Origin: Chrysogorgia sp. JL179-B06
Taxonomy: Eukaryota; Cnidaria; Anthozoa; Scleralcyonacea; Chrysogorgiidae
NCBI GenBank assembly: GCA_035772405.1
Contig: JAYKKM010000416.1
Span: 1,395,001-1,459,000 of the forward strand
Reading direction: 5' to 3'
DNA length: 64,000 bases
Part shown: positions 45,715 through 57,700 of the stretch, piece by piece
Position numbering within the stretch: position 1 is the first letter of the stretch
Layout of the letters: every line of letters begins with the position of its first letter
Program-made: the position numbers and the translations under genes
Notes under the pieces: model-generated
What the model was told of the DNA's origin: nothing
Database searches by the model: none
Seen by the model: only the letters and a program-made list of their open reading frames with translations

Positions 45715-48700
45715 GTGAGTTTTTATCTTATTTCTGAAATTTAATATTATTTTCAACATCGGACGAAGAAACTGCTCTGTTCAAATTTCGAAACGTCAGG
45801 ATCTTTTAGCGTTTCAACGTTTCCCACGCCTGTTGTCTGTGTAAAGGTGTAAGGGATTTTCAGTAGTTTTATTCAACTGCAAGCCTGTCAATTATATCCA
45901 ATTCAGTGCCGAATGCTGTAATATAATCATAGTTACAAGTAATAAATATCATAGTTAATGTTTCTATTGAAGTGCCTATAACGTCTGGGGATTTATTAAA
46001 CATATTTGTAATCTATGGATTCTCCTGAGATAAATTGTAATATATTTTTCAGCTGAAAATTTCATCATCATAGACTTTTTTGCTGTTAAAGTTGACGGAA
46101 ATGACGTCAAATCGGGCATCTGTAAAGAGGTTTTCATGTAGACAGATTCCCGATTTGACGTCATTTTCGTCAACTTTAACTGCAAAAAAGTCTATGAAGA
46201 TGACATTTTCAGCTGACAAGATATATTACAATTTATCTCGGGATAATCCATAGATTACAAATATGTTAAATTCCAACAGACGTTATAGGCACTTTAACTA
46301 CTGTATGTTATAATATAGACCGACCTTTCAACCGATAGTATAGTCATAGGAACTAGAAACCTGGAGATTTTTAAAAAAACAGGAGATTTACATGCATATT
46401 CACTTTGCCATCATTTTGATCCAGTTATTCTCTTTGCCATTATTTTTATTTTTGTTTTACAAATATTAAAGAAATAGAAACCATGTCCCTTGTCTCTATA
46501 AATGATTGGAAAAAAACATGACGTCAGATAAATGAGCAAAGATTTTAAGCAAAGTTTATGCCAACTTGCCAGTGCTCTAAATAGCAGGGACCTCACTGAT
46601 TTTCATGATTTGATCGCCAGAAATCAGTCACGGCAGGCCAGCATAACCGGTCAAATTATTTTGGTCAAATTATTTCTACCACTGAACTCAGACTATTTAT
46701 TTTATCTTGTAAACGTTGTTTATATCATTTATGCAGTAAATGGCTTTAACAGGTGGTGCCTTAAAAAGGTTTTAAAAGGCCTCTTAGTTTTATTGGTTAA
46801 ACAAGGAAATAAGAACTTGAAAATTAAATTTCATTTGAGGCCAAGTTGTCGCACCGGGGTTGACTTCAACTACAAAAGCCTTGGGATGGAAGTTGCTGTC
46901 AAAATGGCAGCAGCAGTATAGTGACTATCGGCCTTGTGTACTGATACAAAGTTATAGAAGGAAAGAAGACTTTTGTTTTTATTGCACAAATTAAATGGAT
47001 TTATGCAATAAAAATAATTAACATCATGCAAAGTAAGTGTGCTGCCGGTCTTGTGGTCCCTTGGGGCCCCATATAGATATTCAGGGTGTGTGCACTGAAT
47101 ACCTTACGTCAATGCAAAACTCGTGGCATCTGACGGTCCTCCACTTCAGGGCTTATTCGTGCGCTGTTCGTCGTACACGATACTTCGTTCCCTCCCACCC
47201 AACCCTCATCTAACATAGCTTAGTATTGTGCTCCCGTGCTTCGGACTGTGCTACTTTGCTTTCATTCATCTGTTGCTTGCTGGCTAGCTGCTAGTGCGGG
47301 TCCGTACTGGGCAACGTCGCCGTACAGTCGTTGGGGGACTGTATTTGTGCCCCCTGCTGTTGCTCAGTCGTGTGGGGGGTCATCTGGGTCCGTACTGGGC
47401 AACGTCGCCATACAGTCGTTGGGGGATTGTATTTGTGCTCCCTGCTGTTGCTCAGTCGTGTGGGGGGTCCTCTGGGTCCGTACTGGGCAACACCGCCGTA
47501 CAGTCGTTGGGGGACTCTATTTGTGCTCCCTGCTGTTGCTCAGTCGTGTGGGGGGTCATCCGGGTCCGTACTGGGCAACACCGCTGTACAGTCGTTGGGG
47601 GACTCTATTTGTGCTCCCTGCTGTTGCTCAGTCGTGGGGGGGGTCATCCAGGTCCGTACTGGGCAACGTCGCCGTACAGTCGTTGGGGGACTCTATTTGT
47701 GCTCCCTGCTGTTGCTCAGTCGTGTGGGGGGTCATCCGGTTCAACTGCTGCTAGCGCTTGTGCGGGTCCGTATATTCTGCAACGTTGCTTATCGTTCAGC
47801 CGTTGGGGGACTGTATGTGCGCCATGTCTTTGCTTGCATATTGTCGGCAGCTGCCAGTATTTGCTTTCGTCTGCGGGCTACCTTATTTTATGTTTGTCTC
47901 CTGTGTTGCTGCATGTGTTTGCTCCATCGCACCAGTAATCTGGTTCGCTGCTTAGCTACTATTTTCATGTTAGTGTGTCTACAATCGCGCCAGTACATCT
48001 GGTTTATTCCCCGGCTATTCTGGGTGACTTCCTTTGTGTTTGTCTCTTGTTCTGCTGTATGTGTTGTCTATGTATCCATTAACATTAGTGTACCGTCGCG
48101 CCAGTGCATCTGGTCCGCTGTTTTGGCTACTATTTTAATGTTAGTGTGTGTACCATCGCGCCAGTACATCTGGTTTGTTCCCCGGCTATTCTGGGTGACT
48201 TAATTTAATTTATGTTTGTCTCCTGTTCTGTTGCGCATGTGTTTACTGTGTATAAAGTAATATTGCTGCTCGGCTACTCCGGGTGATATTTTACTGTTAG
48301 TGTGTACAATCGCGCCAGTAGAACTGGTCTGCTCCCAGCTATACTGGGTGATAACTAAAATGCTTGTTTGTCTCCTGTTCTGCTGCATGTGTTTACTGTG
48401 TGCAATCTCTTTTGTTGTTCCATCAACTTAAATGTCGTCTGTTCTTGTGCATGTTCGCAGCTATATTCTCTTCACAGCAATGCTCCTAAGGCAATCCTCC
48501 ATAGGAGATGTCCCAGTCATCTCCATCCTCTAGCTTGATGTGGCTCTGGTTTGGGATCAAACTTCAAGGTCGGGCCTTGTTTGGTTCCCTGCAGGCATTG
48601 TGCAGGCGGTAGGCTGTAGTAGGGGTAATTTGTTATTATACGGTAAGTGTTTTTCTCCACTTTATGTGTGACAGTAGTTCTGGTCAGGAGAGGGTAATTC

Positions 48701-51700
48701 TCGGCAACATTGTAACAAGTTAGTTGGGGAGTTTAGGCTCGCCTGGGGCTGCTCTACCTATGAGACCGCTCCCGTCTTTGTGGATCTCTGGGTCCTGTAA
48801 ACTGTTCCTCAGCTATTAGCGTAAAACCCTCTCCGACAGAGCTACACCCTCCAAAGAATGAATTGGTTCAGGACACTGCCCAATTAGGTGCGGTTCCATA
48901 CAGCGTATGGTCAGGTATCGGGGGTGCTATTGCAGACTCTTGCATGAATGTTAAAGAAAAAATAGTTGACCTGACTTCCTGAATTTACGTCTGCCTAGTC
49001 ATGCTGACTGCCGACTTTTCCAAAATGATTTTGAGCGCTGACTTGCTGTCCTAGGCTTACCAGTCAAAACGTCCCCAACTCAAGTCAAAACGTCCCCACC
49101 AACTCAAGTCAAAACGTCCCCACCAACTCAAGTCAAAACGTCCCCAGGTCAAAATGTCCCCAACTCAAGTCAAAACGTCCCCAATTCATTGTCTAAATTG
49201 GAACGATTTTGACTGTAAGTTTAAACTATTTTCAAATGATACTAAAGGAATATAAAAGGCTTGTTGTTTCAAAGCGAACAGACAGACATTGTGTGAAAGG
49301 AGCTTTAACCACTTTAAATGTGCTATCAACATACCAAGTCTTGGATCTTGTTAGCAGATTTAGCATATTTTCGGTCGCAAATATGAGGTGTCGCCTTCCA
49401 TCTACTTTCACATCTGACTGCAAGAAATCTGCTGGTATGTGGTCTTCACTAATTTGTATGAATGTATTGACATATTATTGTAATCATGTAAGGCAAAGCT
49501 TAATACAATAAAATAAATAAAATAAACCAATGAACAGGATGAAAATGTTTAAATGGTAAGATGTTTATATTGTTTATTTTTGTTAAAGAAAATAACTGGA
49601 GACAAAATGCATTTCAAGAATGACAAAGTATTGATGAACATTTTGCTGTTTTCCTTCTGGCAGCCCCAGCTCAGAATTTCTAATTATGCCATTGAGTGGC
49701 TCAGCTAATTTTGTTCTTATCCTTAGATTATGACAAAATGTTTAAATTGAGTGACCGTCTTGTGATGTTGGTGTGTGGAGAATCTGGCGACACTGTCAAG
49801 TTTGCAGAATATATTGAAAAAAATATTCAGTTATACAAAATGAGAAATGGTAAGTTGTATACAATTACAAACAGTATTAAGCCAGTACCTCAGGGTTTGA
49901 TAATTTACATAATTACATACCAAACGTACATTGAAAAGAGAAGAGAAGTTAATGTAAAGAAGTGTAGAGAAGAGAAGAGAAGAGAAGTGTAGAGAAGATA
50001 AGAGAAGAGAAAAGAAGAAAAGAGAAGAGAAGGGAAAGCAAGGGAAGTGAAGTGAAGAGAAGAGAAGGGAAGAGAAGGGAAGGGAAGGGAAGAGAAGAGA
50101 AGTGTACAGATGAAAAGAGAAGTGAAGTGAACTGTAGAGATGAGAAGAGAAGTGAAGAAAAGAATGAAAAAGAGGAGATTAGAGGAAATTGAGAGTCTGA
50201 AGATACTGTAAGTCAGTAGAAAAGAAAGAGGGAAAATAGAAGAGCTGAAAAGAGAAGAGCTGAAAAGAGAATAGATGAGGCAAGAGAAAAGAAGTGTATA
50301 GATGATCAGTATGAGAAGAGTAGGAAACAAGCTTTTAGCCAGGTGGCCGTTCAGCCTTAATCCTATGGCCTAAGCAAAATATTTTCCTCAAACAACAACT
50401 TATAGGTTTCCCCCTTTCTAATGTTTCTTGATTTCTGTTAGCTGATGTTTAGCTATTGTAGGTTTCGTTGCTAATATTTGTCTAAAATAGCAGAAATGAT
50501 GATTTATTAATTGTTAATTATTTATTTAACATTAAACAGACCTACTGTAAGTATTAATCTTGGCTTTTAAAACTCTTGTTGTCACCCAGTGTTTTAAATC
50601 CTATCAATATGTGTGATTGTCTGGGGTAATGCTTGTGGTACAGTAACTCGTTTCCCTAAAAACAGATCTGCGTAAATAAGATTTTGTTTCCACCAACGAA
50701 ATCTGGTGGTAACACAATTACATTACCACCCAATTTAGTTTTGGACAGCTTGAGTAGCATGCTCTAACTTATTTTTTTGTTGAAACATTCAGGCTATGAG
50801 CTGTCACCTCATGCTGCTTCAAATTTTACCAGAAAAGAACTTGCAGACGCACTCCGTAGTCGGGTAAGTATATTAGAGACTTTAAGAGCTATAGTATGAT
50901 AAATAAATAAATAAATTTTTGACGACACGTTAGACGCACCGGAAGATAACGCGCATAGCAGTTTTATATTTTGAAATTGTAAAAAATGTTAAACCAGTCT
51001 ATTTATTTTTTATTGAATGCTGTTTTATTATACGTTTCGCAGGGTTCTGCCCACGGTGGGCGGCGCCGGGTGGCGGCGCCCGGCACTCGAAATATGTAAT
51101 AAGAAAACCTCCTGTGTTGTATATTTTATATATCTTGTATTTATATACATCATTTTGTATTTTTTTGTCTTTGGTAATGTTTTTAAACAATATTATTCGG
51201 TGAAATTCAGCACCACAACGCAAACAATATTAGCTACTGGATCGGTGATTTGGTGAAATACGATATTCCTCGAAAGCCAGATTGGATTATGTGATACTTG
51301 GGTGAGGCGCTAATCTCTTCGCACTTTGTTTCTGCTGTGAAGTATGGGATGTGTCCGGTGAAACAACAAAATAGAGCTGCTCGAATTATCATGAATATGA
51401 GCAATGACACAGATCACTCTGTTGCTTTGCAAGCATTGGGCCGGAAGCCACTTAAAACAGAAAGGAAGAAAGCTAAAGCAAAAATCATGTACAAATTATT
51501 AAATAAAATGTGTCCTAAGTCACTCACTAATCTTTTCACATATAAAGGTGAGATGACAAACTACAAACTTCGGAACATTTCAAGTAGTCTTTGTTTACCG
51601 CAACCACGTACTAATAATATGAAAAAAAGTTTTATGTATGATGGAGCATACCTTTGGAATTCTATTCCAAAAGAAATTAGAGAAAGCAAATCCCTTTCTT

Positions 51701-54700
51701 CCTTTCGAAAGAAAATCGCTACTCACATTGATAACTAATGCAATTATAGATGTACCTGTAAATAGATTACTATACTAGTTAATTAAGTTAGTTCATTTAA
51801 TACTATATATCTTATATACTTTGTAAATAACTTTTAAATTCTATATCTATATATACTCCTTTTGTACACGCCCCTCGTGGAAATCAGCTACGGGGTCAGC
51901 GTGTTTAAATAAAGTTTATCTATCTATCTATCTATTAACGCCTGTAAGATGATACACCGGCTAAGAGTGTGGTTGTGTGTTGAAAACAAGCAGTTATATG
52001 CGTGAGTTATTAGACAAAGACATTTTCCCAAGAACTAGTACCCAGTCCTCTCTATGCGTCAGGAAATGGACCAATCAGCTTATCGCTAACTAATTGACAA
52101 GTCATCGACGCATTAATTCGACGCATTTTATTCGAAACCTCGTGCTTTTTTGTGTGAATAAATCTTCGGTACAAGAAACCAAATAATGTTTCAAGCCAAA
52201 GCATTGGCTAAGAAGAGCAAGATCGTTGGCTTCATTGGGCAGAAAAGTTGGTACAGTTGTTTTATGAAAAGACACAAACTCACACTCAGACAGAAGATAT
52301 TATTAAAGTTTCTGTGAATACTACTCTGTGTCTCGTAACTATTTAATTTCAAGGACTCGACTTATACTCCGGGTATCGTAAAAATCACGATTTTTTCGGT
52401 CAACTTATATACGAGTAATCCACCAAGATCCTATGATTTATCATTAAACATATAGAATAGTGTTCTCAAACATGTCTCTCCTTTTAGTTAGTGCATTGCA
52501 GTTATTAAAATTTATATTATATACATCAATGCTAGTACTGTCTGTAATATTTAGTCTGATACATAATGGCAAGGATTATGAATTTACCTGCTCCCAATTT
52601 GGTAAATATCATTTTCAGATTGCCAATTTTCACACATTCTCGGGGGGGGGGAGCCCCAGGCCTGTAGGTACCCGGCACTCACACGCTCCTGGGCAAAACC
52701 CTGGTTTCGAAGTATTATGGTATGATTCTTTCATAAATTTGGTTGCTCAGTCTAAAAAGAGCTTTTTTGGTGAAAATCTTTTAGAAGTCGTCTTCTTCGA
52801 ACCCTTCAAAATCTTCGTCTTCTGTGTCATCTTTCTTATTTTATTGAGCTATTTCGAGAGCAATGTTGCAAAAGTATCCCACATTCAGCCTTCGATTCAG
52901 GCGTCAATTCAGCTGGTAGCCATCCGCGTGAACCTGACTGACGTTTGGGCAGACGCTACACTTCGAGTTTATTTTTAAAAGTACTATTTATAAGTGGTAT
53001 GGTCGAATTTTACGCAATTTGACACCATTGAACACTATCTTCCATTTGGCAAAACCCATTCATTTCTTGTGAAACCTAATTGCTGCCGTAGGCAGCACAC
53101 TAATGTTGACTTGGCTCGTGCCCAGACCTCTTTACCGAGCTATGTATAGTCAACGAGATCTCGATCTCGATCTTTGGATGTCGGTCGGATAGATGTTCAG
53201 TTTTATGACGTTTTGTGACGTAATTTCAAGTTGCTATCCATAACTCCAGAACGTTATTCGTATTCACGGAAGTTGTACGGAATTAATTTTCGGAACTTTT
53301 CAATGCCACCACGAACATGGTATTTTCTGAACTCGCAACGCAAATGAGGCACTGATAGTGAGCTGTGCCAACAGTAAACAAAGTTTTCGAACGATCTCTT
53401 CTGCCTTTGTTGCTGTCGCGAATTATTTCAATTCATTTCAGTAAGGAGATATTCTGTTGTTGAGGTATTTAGACGACTAAGATAGTTCTCTGTACTTTTG
53501 TCCTTTAAAAAGGCTCGCATGGCTGAGTGAGGTAGAGATTTACAAGTCTGACAAGATGTTATCTGCAATTTCTTTCCATATAAACTATCACAATTATCAA
53601 ATTGTTTTGTTTGTGAATACGGTTTACTTTCTATTTAGGTGTATATTGGTGTGAGTTCATTGTTTCTCACAAGAGCCATTTTGTTCACAGTGATCAGTAT
53701 CTGGGAAGCAACATCCATCTTATATATATATCACATCAGAAGACATGGTCTTCTTTATTAATCTTGAATATAGCAAATCATTCAATATCACATACTGTAA
53801 TATGTAGATAACAAGATAACAGATATTGAGTATGCAGAAGAATTCACATTTGTGTGGCGTGTCCACATCAGAAACAAATTCTGATTATAAACTTAATTTG
53901 TCAACTGGTATATTACCTGTACAGACTGTACATGTACAGACTGTACATGTACGTCAACTGTTTTGTGTTCATATTGAACAGCATTTTTATGTTATACAAC
54001 TGTTTTATCTTTATGTTCAACTCTATTTTTATGGAACTGTTCAAGTTACAGGGCAATTCCATGTAACGGACATTACACAGTTTGTCAAATGTTGAAAACT
54101 AATTTGATATATTTCTTCCACTTTTACCATTGTTTCATTTTGAATTAGAAATTCTGATAAGTGAACAACAATTGATGTTCAACTAACTAATTTTTCAGAG
54201 TGTTTTGGAAAATGTCATATATTTACAATCACAATATTTTGCATAACGGACATTACTCCAGAAAAGACATGCTTATTTTAGTACTTTTTCAAACAACATA
54301 TCTTCTCAATTACAATGATTGTTACAACAAAACACCTAAATTATGAATCCATTTGTACATACTTTAAAATTATTTGTACATGTTGGAAAATGTTTTACGT
54401 TTTTTTTGAAATAAATAACAAATTCGTGTGTAACGGACATTACACAGAAGCCATAACAGACATTACACTTTTGTCTCATGCTTCTTCTTTATTAATATTT
54501 GGTCCCAAAGTTACCCAATTTGATAGGGGATTGTATTTAAAACAAATTTAATCCATTGTAATATTTTCAACAATCAACAAAAATGGCTTTTTGCTTGTTT
54601 AAGCATAGTATGCACACATTGTAAATGTTGTGTAAAAACCTCAATTACTGTACATGTAAAATTGTAACTATGTAGAGGTAAATTTGAAGAATTACAACAC

Positions 54701-57700
54701 TGTATTTGGATGTTGGCAATAAAGTTAGACGTTTTTATAGCTAAAAAGCATAAAGAGGATAAAATTTCCTTAGCCACTAAGGGCTCTTGCTTAATTTAAG
54801 AAATCACAAAAAGTGCATTTAAACATGGAATTGCCCTACATCTGTTTAATATTATACTTGTTCATGAAATACTATATTGTGAATAGATGTTGAGAACGGG
54901 GGTCAACAAGGGAGGGGGCAGACATGAGGCATCTGCAAATGTGCCAGGGGCCCCCGCACATGTTTCATCTGCCCATGGCTGTGCGTAATGAATGTCTTAC
55001 CCCAGATAGATGTTTAACCCCAGAGTACCTTTGGTCCAGCAAGCTCAGTGTGAGCTCCATATATACGTAGAGCTCGCTGCTCTGGTCTTACCTAAACCAT
55101 AACCGCATCTTTGACTTCAATAAGCCCACCACTTATTTTTGTAATTTTGCACAATATCATGACTGTCTTGGACCATTGGATTTCAAGGCAGCAATTCCCT
55201 TGCGATAGTAACTTCTAGTATTTAACTTATTTTTGAAACTGTAAAAATTTTTAGCTTACGCATTACGCGCACCGTCCTATATATTAATATATAAGATTTT
55301 TAGTGACGAAATACTGATGTTTCGAGCGGAGCCCTTCATTAGAGTAAGACAAGATGAAATAATATAAATAGGGCTTATATATATATATGCCAAAAGGGTG
55401 TCACAAGTAGAAAGTAGCCAATCAAATACATGGGAGATAAACAAACTAATAATTAATGAGATACGAAAAGTTAAATCATTTACTATTTTTATAGTCGATC
55501 AGCAAATAGACTAAGGGGGAGGGAGAAATGACAGGTCCAATATTCAAGGGGATTAGGCGATAGTAAAGCGGTATGTAAGAAACACAAACTTGAAAAGGAA
55601 TGAAAGTGCATAAGCTAATAATAAAAAAGTTCCAAGCAAACTAAAATAACAAAAAACTTGTAGGAAATTAAATAAAAGAAAAATGTTCGTTAAGACCAAG
55701 AGGATGTGTGGTGCCAAGTTTAAAAATGAGACGCTTCTCTTTCCGTTTGCGGTTATCGTTACCACCTGAGATGGGAAGGATGGCACAGACTTTCATGTCT
55801 GAAACCAAATGGTTGATCTGTTGAAATAGCGGGCTACAGGTTTGTCAACATCATTGTTCCTCACGGAACGAAGATGTTCAGCAAACCTATCTGAAAGGCG
55901 TCGCCCAGTTTCATTGATGTAGATTTTAGGGCATTTATCGCAAGAAATGCAATAAATGATGTTGGTGGACGTGCATGAAAAAGTATGACGGATTGTGTGG
56001 TCGAATTTGGGGGCAGTAATAACTGTAGTGGGATTGAGAAAAGGGCATGTGTTGCAGCGGGAACTGCCGCAAGAAAATGTTCCTGCTGGTGCCGAGGTAT
56101 TTTGTTTAAAGTGCCACTACGCTGAAAATTCACCCCCGTCTTTTAGATTTTCGTTAGCATAGAATAGTATTTCAGGGTCGAAAGTGATCATCAATGTAAA
56201 AAAAAAATAAAAAATGAAAATAAAAAATTTGAAGTAAGTATTTTGAGTTCTGAAATCACTATTATTTAGGCCACCAGTACTAAAAACGTGTTCCAAGTGA
56301 GTTTTCCAAGTGAGATATTGTTTGTGACGTCAGATTCTCAATGCTACGCCTGAATTTCGGTCGAGGTTATTTGTTTTCTTGTTTTTTTCGAGAAGTAGAT
56401 TAAATGTCCAGCCTTTCAGACGAAGAATTTGAAAAAACGACCTTGATATACTTAATAAGAATTAGCCACGTGGAGTCTTCGCGTTGACAATCTGACGTCA
56501 CTTCGTTACGCTGGTCAAGAACATGAACGATTAATGGCGGACATAACAACTCCAGATTCGGAGTAAGAAAAATAATACTTGCCATCGTCGAATCGCAAAA
56601 CGGTTTCGACCAAGTAATATTTAGCAGCTCTGCTTTATAAATACGTAAAATTATCGATAGGTAAAAATGTGATCGTATAGTGGCACTTTAAGGGCACTAT
56701 GTACTAAGGAATCACGAATGTTTTTATTATGGCGAAAAGATACCAAAGGGTTATCGGTGAAAATGGCTGTCGTCTCTGAGGATCATTTTGTAAAATGTGA
56801 AAATTCCGATTGATAATATTTTTAACTTTAAAATTGAAAGGATGAAATGTTAGAACTAGAGGAATTTTGTTGTTTGAAACTTGTTCCAAAGGTGGTCCAA
56901 AGGTGGTTCAAGGGCGTCTAAACGGGGGACGAGGAAAGCTTTCTGAACGGCGAGGTCTAGAAGGTTGGTAGGGTAACCGTTGAACAAAAAATATCTCATT
57001 TCCATTGCTTTGGCTTGAAAATCTTGGTCGTCGCTACATAAGCGGCGAAGACGCAAAAATTGAGAGTAAGGGATGGATTGCTTAGTGTGGTTGGGATGAG
57101 AGGATGAAAATAGAAGATAACTACTCTGACCTTCCAAATAATCGTATATGTATGATTATTTATTTCAAAGAAATTTTCCACTCTATACGGCCTTATTCGG
57201 AGCTGTACGATTATTAATTTTAGGTATTTTCCACTCTATACAAACCTTATTTGGGCCTGTACGATTATTAAATTTAAGAATTTCCATAAGTTCACCACTT
57301 CTGTACGCATTGCTAAGAAAATCCCTTGTCCAAACCCTTATGCAAGTGAGAAATATACTGTTATTCGTCCATGAAACAAAAACAAACAAAAGCGCTCCGC
57401 CATCTTGAATTCGTAATCTTCTGTAAATTCGTCTTAACAGTTCGTATTTTTACATATTTTGGTATCTTATGTTTCTCCCATTGTTTCCTAAAAAAGCTAC
57501 AGTATAGAACGTACTGTACTTAACATGATAGTATTATTCCGCTCTGTAGTGTAATATTATTATTGACTTCTGTGGATGTTTTCACCCTATACTATTATTC
57601 CATCCCTTGGTAAAAATCCTGAACAGGATCCTGTAAGATCCTAAATAGGATCCTAAATTTTTCCTAAACAGGATCCTACAGGATCCTACAGGATCCTGCA

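Larger units (their letters stand above)
55300..57180 (-). pseudogene. Penelope-like element (third), minus strand, 5'-truncated
   Basis: On the minus strand, [21 protein letters not shown] (RT end) and [16 protein letters not shown] lead into [21 protein letters not shown] Cys cluster ([11 protein letters not shown]) and a GIY-YIG-like block ([30 protein letters not shown]) follow. The RT catalytic core is missing. The frame changes near 55800-55820. Its 3' UTR ends with a hammerhead-like block at 55304-55350. A 578-bp TTAA element interrupts the ORF at the Leu-Lys codons. It lies in PSMB2 intron 3, opposite to the gene. Confidence 0.75.

Noticed and set aside
46532..46921. 129-aa ORF in PSMB2 intron 1
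   Set aside because: No recognised domain and intronic; not enough support.
47236..48203. ORFs of 172, 214 and 290 aa
   Set aside because: Three frames of the same 88-bp repeat inside a PSMB2 intron; no domain.
52460..52978. 172-aa ORF with hydrophobic segments
   Set aside because: Contains a G8-derived segment and no family similarity; likely chance.
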